NCBI GenBank assembly: GCA_963717745.1
Contig: CAVQXJ010000003.1
Location: 186,001 to 250,000 of the forward strand
Direction of reading: 5' to 3'
DNA: 64,000 nucleotides
From: JACCXG01 sp963717745
Lineage (GTDB): Bacteria > Acidobacteriota > Vicinamibacteria > Vicinamibacterales > 2-12-FULL-66-21
Shown here: in pieces, positions 60,044 to 64,000 of the stretch
Position numbering within the stretch: the stretch's first letter is position 1
Layout of the letters: every line of letters begins with the position of its first letter
Translations under genes and position numbers: made by a program
The notes under the pieces: generated by a model
Databases searched by the model: none
What the model was told of the DNA's origin: nothing
What the model saw: the letters and a program-made list of their open reading frames with translations, nothing else

Positions 60044-60072
60044 TTGACGCGGAAATCGGCGGCCTTCAGAAT
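60044..60072 (+). promoter_or_regulatory. Candidate ssb promoter
   Basis: TTGACG (60044-60049) and CAGAAT (60067-60072) are 17 bp apart, an ideal spacing with a good -35 and a fair -10. It lies 41 bp before the ssb start. Confidence 0.4.
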
Positions 60073-60113
60073 GGCGGGACTCTTGAAAATGTGTGAAGTG
60101 GGGGATTCATTCG

Positions 60114-60560
60114 ATGGGTAGTGTGAACAAGGTGATTCTGGTCGGGAACCTGGGACGCGACGCCGAGTTGCGGTACACGCCAGGCGGCTCGCCGGTCGCG
60201 ACGATCAACCTCGCCACAACCGAGATCTGGAACGACAAGGCGGGGCAGCGTCAGGAGAAAACCGAGTGGCACCGGGTCGTGCTGTGGGGCAAGACCGCGG
60301 AGTCGCTGAACGAGTACCTGACCAAGGGCAAGCAGATCTACGTCGAAGGTCGCCTGCAGACCCGGCAGTGGGACGACAAGGACGGCAACAAGCGGTACAC
60401 CACCGAGATTCGCGGCGATCGCATCGTGCTGCTGAGCGGTGGCGGGATGGGCGCGGGCGGCGGCGGCGGACGCCAGCAGCAGCCCCGCAGCGCGGGACCG
60501 TCGGAAGAGCACATGATCGAGCCCGGCTCCGAGCTCACCGACGACGATATTCCGTTCTAG
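60114..60560 (+). CDS. ssb: Single-stranded DNA-binding protein
   Basis: A 148-residue SSB. The OB fold reads VNKVILVGNLGRDAELRYTPGG, KTEWHRVVLWGKTAESLNEYL and YVEGRLQTRQWDDKDGNKRY; a Gly/Gln-rich linker leads to the acidic tip DDDIPF that binds repair and replication partners. ATG 60114 (MGSVNKV) is preferred to the upstream ATG of the same frame. Intact. Confidence 0.97.
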   Translation: MGSVNKVILVGNLGRDAELRYTPGGSPVATINLATTEIWNDKAGQRQEKTEWHRVVLWGKTAESLNEYLTKGKQIYVEGRLQTRQWDDKDGNKRYTTEIRGDRIVLLSGGGMGAGGGGGRQQQPRSAGPSEEHMIEPGSELTDDDIPF

Positions 60561-60650
60561 AAGACAGGAAGTAGGAGATGGAAGATGGGAGATAGGAGCA
60601 GAGCCCGGGCAACTCCGATTTCCTACCTCCTACCTCCTATCTCCTGTCTT
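60561..60650. repeat. Inverted repeat of TAGGAGAT units
   Basis: The left arm 60561-60603 (aagacagga, then taggagat-like units) pairs imperfectly with 60617-60650 (cctacctcc units ending tcctgtctt). The outer nine bases match exactly. It fills the gap between the convergent ssb and cpoB genes and is a likely bidirectional terminator. Confidence 0.75.
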
Positions 60651-61500
60651 ATTTCCCGAGCCGATCGAGCGCCTGCTTGGCCAGCGTCGCCTCGGGAGCG
60701 CTGGGATGGCTCTGCATCACGGTCTCGAAGGCTTTGCGGGCGAGATCCGGCTGTTTCAGCTGGTTGTAGGTCAGGCCCAGCTTGTAGTACGCGGCCGGCG
60801 CGCTCTCGGTCTTCGCGTAGTCCGAGATGACGCGCTGGTACTCGGTGATCGCTTCCTTCGGCTTGCCGGCGTTGTAGAACGCGTTCCCGATATTGAGCTG
60901 CGCTTCGTCGGCGTTGACGGTCCCGGGGAAGTATTTCAGGTAGGTCCGGAACCCTTCGATCGCCAGCTCATACTGACCGGCGGTGTAGTCGGAGTAGGCC
61001 GTGTCGTAGGTCCGCTGCGGCGATACGTTCGGCGGCGGATTCACCCGCGTCGGCGGCACCGCTGCGGATCCGGCTGTCGGCGTGCCGCCGGCCGGGTCCC
61101 CGGCCGCATCGGTGGCCGGCGTCGCCACGGCCACGGGCTGGGGTATTGACGAGATGGTCTGGCGAATCGATTCCAGCTCCTGCGTAATCGACGACAACCG
61201 CACGTTGGTGTCGTCGGACTTTTCGCGGAGCGTCCGGACCGTGTCGGTCATCCCCTCGATCAGCAGCCGCTGATCGGCGAGTGCCTTCCGGCTGGCCGCT
61301 GCCTGATCGTCCATGCGGCCGGTCACCGTTTTGAGCGTGTCGGCGAGCACAATCAGACTCTGCGCGAGCTGCTGCTGATTCTGCTGCATCATCCGAAGCT
61401 CGGCCATCAGCAGCTGCTGTTCCTTGCTCGCAGCCGACGCGCTGGGCGGAGCCAGCAGCAGCGCCCCTGCCAGGATCGCCGCGGCGCTCATCCGTCTCAT
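60649..61500 (-). CDS. cpoB: Tol-Pal system protein CpoB (YbgF)
   Basis: A 283-residue periplasmic protein. The signal (AAAILAGALLLAPPSASA) is followed by a Gln-rich trimeric coiled coil (ELRMMQQNQQQLAQSL), a Pro/Ala-rich linker and TPRs: AYSDYTAGQYELAIEGFRTYLKYFPGT, IGNAFYNAGKPKEAITEYQRVI and KLGLTYNQLKQPDLARKAFETVM. It links the Tol machine to peptidoglycan synthesis. Last gene of the tol cluster, 25 bp after pal. Confidence 0.93.
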   Translation of the reverse strand: MRRMSAAAILAGALLLAPPSASAASKEQQLLMAELRMMQQNQQQLAQSLIVLADTLKTVTGRMDDQAAASRKALADQRLLIEGMTDTVRTLREKSDDTNVRLSSITQELESIRQTISSIPQPVAVATPATDAAGDPAGGTPTAGSAAVPPTRVNPPPNVSPQRTYDTAYSDYTAGQYELAIEGFRTYLKYFPGTVNADEAQLNIGNAFYNAGKPKEAITEYQRVISDYAKTESAPAAYYKLGLTYNQLKQPDLARKAFETVMQSHPSAPEATLAKQALDRLGK

Positions 61501-61525
61501 AGTCAGTTCTCCTCGCGTGTCCGGT

Positions 61526-62101
61526 TCACTTACTGGTAAGCACGAACTGCGCCCGCCGGTTCTTCTCCCAGGCAGCTTCGTTGTGGCCAGGATCGAACGG
61601 GAACTCCTTGCCGTAGCTGACCGTCCGGAGCCGATCGGCCGACAGCCCGAGTGAGACGAGATAGGTCCGCGCCGACATCGCCCGACGCTCGCCGAGCGCG
61701 AGGTTGTACTCCGCGGTGCCGCGCTCGTCGGCGTGTCCTTCGATCGTGACCACCCAGCTCGGATATTTTTTCATGATCTCGGCGTTCGCGTTGAGCGCCT
61801 GCTGGGCGGGCCCGTCGACGTCGGAGCTGTCTAGTTTGAAGAAGACCGGCTGGAACGGCGAGTTCTTGTTGATGTCACCGATGTCCCGCGAGGCGATCGG
61901 ATCCTCGGCGACCGGTTCGGGCGGGACCGGTCGCGGCTCGGTGACCGGCGTCGGCGGCGTTGGCGGACGCGTGTCGGTCGCGGAAGGCGCGTCGGGTGGC
62001 AGGGTGACGCGCGGAACCGGAGGCTTCTTCTTGGCGCACCCGCCAACAAGAGCCAGGGTCACTACCACCGCGCACAAGATGTGCTGTCTATGCGTCGTCA
62101 T
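61526..62101 (-). CDS. pal: Peptidoglycan-associated lipoprotein Pal
   Basis: A 191-residue outer-membrane lipoprotein. The lipobox LVGGC puts the lipidated residue at Cys22; a Pro-rich spacer follows and the OmpA-like domain has VFFKLDSSDV, VTIEGHADERGTAEYNLALGERRAMSARTYLVSLG and VSYGKEFP. It binds meso-DAP peptidoglycan and TolB. I choose ATG 62101 because it places the lipobox correctly; the open frame upstream is spurious. Confidence 0.96.
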   Translation of the reverse strand: MTTHRQHILCAVVVTLALVGGCAKKKPPVPRVTLPPDAPSATDTRPPTPPTPVTEPRPVPPEPVAEDPIASRDIGDINKNSPFQPVFFKLDSSDVDGPAQQALNANAEIMKKYPSWVVTIEGHADERGTAEYNLALGERRAMSARTYLVSLGLSADRLRTVSYGKEFPFDPGHNEAAWEKNRRAQFVLTSK

Positions 62102-62153
62102 CGTCAGCTCAATCGCTCCCTCGAGATGCCTGAACCTTTGAACCCCTTGAACC

Positions 62154-63551
62154 TTACTTCGACCAATTGGGATACCGATTGGTCCCGGCCCGGGTAATCT
62201 GCCGGAGCCCGGTGCCGTCCCGGTGAATCGTGAAGATCTGTTCCTTGCCGGCGCGCGTAGAGACGAAAGCAACGTGGCGGCCGTTCGGTGAAAATGCCGG
62301 ACTCTCATTGTTGCCAATGGCATCGGTGAGCGCGCGCGTGTTCCGGTTCTGGAAATCGAAGACCTTGATGATGTTGCCGCCGCCGACGCGCGAGGCATAG
62401 GCGATCTCGTTGAGCGGCGCCGGCGACCAGGTCGGCCGATCGCACGCCGACTCGCGGGTGATCTGCTGCAGCCCGCTGCCGTCGGCGTTGACGATGTAGA
62501 TCTGGGGGCTGCCGGTGCGGTCGGAGGTGAACGCCAGCTGGGTGCCGGTCGGCGCCCAGGTCGGCGTGACGTCGATATTCGGATGATTGGTCAGCCGCAC
62601 CTGATTGCTGCCGTCGCGGTTCATCACGTAGATCTCCGCGTTGCCGTCGCGAGTGGTCGTGAACGCGATCTTGGTCCCATCGGGCGACCACGCGGGCAGG
62701 AAGTTCTGGCGGGCCGACGTTCCCTTGGTGGGATTCTGCAGGGGAGAATCGCCATAAGGGAACAGCACGTAGATGTCCTGATAGCCGGATCGCCAGGATC
62801 CGAACGCCAGCGCGCGGCCGTCTGGCGCCCACACCGGCGTGACGTCGAGCGCCTTGGAAATCGTGATGCGTTGCTGCCGCGCGCCGTCGTAGTCCGCCAT
62901 GTAGAGGTTGGAGATGCCGCGGTCGGACACCGGCCCGCGGATCCGTTCGCCATCACGATCCGAGGTGAAGGCGATTTTGCTGCGGGCGATACCGATTAGC
63001 GCGCGCTGTTCCTTGTGCAGCTCGTCGGCGATAGTGTGGGCGTAGACCCGGCTCTCGTTGACCTGGATGCTGCGCGCGCTGCCGCTGTATTCCTTGGCCA
63101 TCGCCGACGTGCCGCTCGCCACGTTGATCAACCGGAACTGCACCGTCACCCCGGTCGCGGTTTTCCGGACGCTCCCGACGATTACGCCGTCCGCGCCCAT
63201 CTGCTTCCACTGATCGAGCGCGACCTGCTCGATCGACGGTGGCTGCGGAACTGAACGATAGGTGTCACGCGGGATCATGTAGAACTCTTTTTCGAATTCC
63301 AGATCGTCCCACAGCACCTCGCCAATCGTCTTCGCGGCAGCCTGGGTCTCCGGGTCGCTGGTGAGCGCGATGAACGCCGGCACCGCGATCTTCGGCGGCA
63401 GGCTGGGGTCGCCGGCGGTGATTCTGACCCCGACCTCGCTCTGCTGCTGGGGCTGAGGCGGCGGGGTCGCGGGCGGTTGTTGAGCAGCGAGACCGATCGC
63501 CAGCGCACAGGCGACGGCAACGGCAGCGGGCAGAGAGGATCGTGAAGTCAT
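62154..63551 (-). CDS. tolB: Tol-Pal periplasmic protein TolB
   Basis: A 465-residue exported protein. The signal AVAVACALAIGLAAQ is followed by the N-terminal alpha/beta domain (KIAVPAFIAL, GADGVIVGSV) and the six-bladed propeller with repeats PVWAPDGRALAFGS, PAWSPDGTKIAFTTTRDGNAEIYVM, PTWAPTGTQLAFTSDRTGSPQIYIV and PAFSPNGRHVAFVSTRAGKEQIF. It contacts Pal and TolA. Its ATG shares a base with the stop of the upstream tolA/tonB-like gene. Confidence 0.96.
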   Translation of the reverse strand: MTSRSSLPAAVAVACALAIGLAAQQPPATPPPQPQQQSEVGVRITAGDPSLPPKIAVPAFIALTSDPETQAAAKTIGEVLWDDLEFEKEFYMIPRDTYRSVPQPPSIEQVALDQWKQMGADGVIVGSVRKTATGVTVQFRLINVASGTSAMAKEYSGSARSIQVNESRVYAHTIADELHKEQRALIGIARSKIAFTSDRDGERIRGPVSDRGISNLYMADYDGARQQRITISKALDVTPVWAPDGRALAFGSWRSGYQDIYVLFPYGDSPLQNPTKGTSARQNFLPAWSPDGTKIAFTTTRDGNAEIYVMNRDGSNQVRLTNHPNIDVTPTWAPTGTQLAFTSDRTGSPQIYIVNADGSGLQQITRESACDRPTWSPAPLNEIAYASRVGGGNIIKVFDFQNRNTRALTDAIGNNESPAFSPNGRHVAFVSTRAGKEQIFTIHRDGTGLRQITRAGTNRYPNWSK

Positions 63552-64000
63552 CAGCGCTGAAAATCGAAAGTGAGATGAACCGTCAGCGAGCTCTCCGTGA
63601 ACTCGCGCGGCAGCGGCGGCAGCTGCATGGTCTTCAGGACCGCGCGGCGCGCCTCCTGATCCAGCAGATCCTGCCCGCTTGGTTTTTCGACGACCACGTT
63701 GGCCAGCATTCCGTCGCGACGAATCGTGAACTTGACGACGGGTTCTCCGCGCGCTCCCTGGTTCGGATTCCAGTTCTGACGGATCCGCTGCACCATCTGG
63801 ACCAGGTAATCCGGACAGCAGAAGTTCTTGACGTCGAGCTGCACGCCCCCCGCACCACCGCCGCCCTGGGCAAGCCCGCCGAACGGAATCGCCGCGCCGC
63901 CGGTATTGACCCGGGCCGACCCCGCTTTGATCTCGGCACCGGCGGTGGGGGTCCGGCTCCTCGATGGGTCGGGCGGCTTGGTCACGGGCTTGGGCGGTGT
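63551..64000 (-). CDS. TolA/TonB-family C-terminal domain protein (partial, start outside window)
   Basis: The last 149 residues of a protein entering from the right edge. A Pro/Lys-rich and then Gly-rich segment precedes a TonB/TolA C-terminal domain: YLVQMVQRIRQNWNPNQG, PVVKFTIRRDGMLANVVVEKPSGQDLLDQEARRAVLKTMQLPPLP and VHLTFDFQR. Immediate linkage to tolB suggests it plays the TolA role. An unusual CC pair (NFCCPDY) begins the domain. Confidence 0.88.
   Translation of the reverse strand, partial: TPPKPVTKPPDPSRSRTPTAGAEIKAGSARVNTGGAAIPFGGLAQGGGGAGGVQLDVKNFCCPDYLVQMVQRIRQNWNPNQGARGEPVVKFTIRRDGMLANVVVEKPSGQDLLDQEARRAVLKTMQLPPLPREFTESSLTVHLTFDFQR

Overview
The window is GC-rich bacterial chromosome from a Gram-negative, diderm organism: it carries LPS transport (Lpt) genes, Tol-Pal genes, a TonB-dependent receptor and outer-membrane barrels. 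The mix of PQQ-like beta-propellers, DUF2911, an lmo0937-type small membrane protein, a urate-oxidase-like protein and a TPR-fused sigma-54 activator, with the order lptCA-lptB-rpoN-hpf-hprK-rapZ-EIIA-ptsH-ptsI, suggests an Acidobacteriota genome, perhaps class Vicinamibacteria, probably metagenome-derived. That placement is inference from gene content; there is no rRNA in the window.

Layout. 0-20 kb is mixed accessory and housekeeping content: a Cu+ P-type ATPase cut by the left edge, a Tat-exported PQQ-type propeller, a TonB-dependent receptor, YciI, a polytopic membrane protein, a divergent yceI/HxlR pair, a diheme cytochrome coupled to a PQQ-type dehydrogenase, DUF2911, a D-lactate-dehydrogenase-like FAD oxidase, a VOC dioxygenase, small membrane proteins, a urate-oxidase-like protein lacking its catalytic residues, acylphosphatase, apt, tRNA-Arg(CCU) and a TPR protein. 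20-31 kb, mostly minus strand, has a PilZ protein, a TPR/AAA+ sigma-54 activator, a metalloprotease-propeller-barrel protein, a lipoprotein solute-binding protein and mutS. 31-41 kb has tsaB, rimI, psd, pssA, a very large NtrY-like kinase, an aminotransferase and another propeller. 41-50 kb has guaA, dnaE, accA and recJ. 50-59.5 kb is an envelope/PTS run: an lptC-lptA fusion, lptB, rpoN, hpf, hprK, rapZ, EIIA-Man, ptsH and ptsI. 59.5-64 kb has a cupin, ssb and the Tol-Pal genes (tolA/tonB-like, tolB, pal, cpoB), cut by the right edge.

Sequence quality. From about 22 to 59 kb nearly every gene, including essential ones, is broken by single-base shifts, mostly +1 insertions of G or C, while both flanks are almost clean. 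Removing two insertions from ptsH puts its active residues exactly at His15 and Ser46, so these shifts are best read as consensus errors. Such genes are annotated as one CDS each.

Most notable observations: (1) at least ten gene borders carry long imperfect inverted repeats, each built from its own short repeated unit; (2) paired ATAC-N3-GTAT palindromes sit at both ends of the sigma-54 activator gene; (3) a urate-oxidase-fold protein has lost its catalytic dyad; (4) LptC and LptA are fused; (5) a HEYTH metalloprotease, propeller and outer-membrane barrel appear to be one polypeptide.
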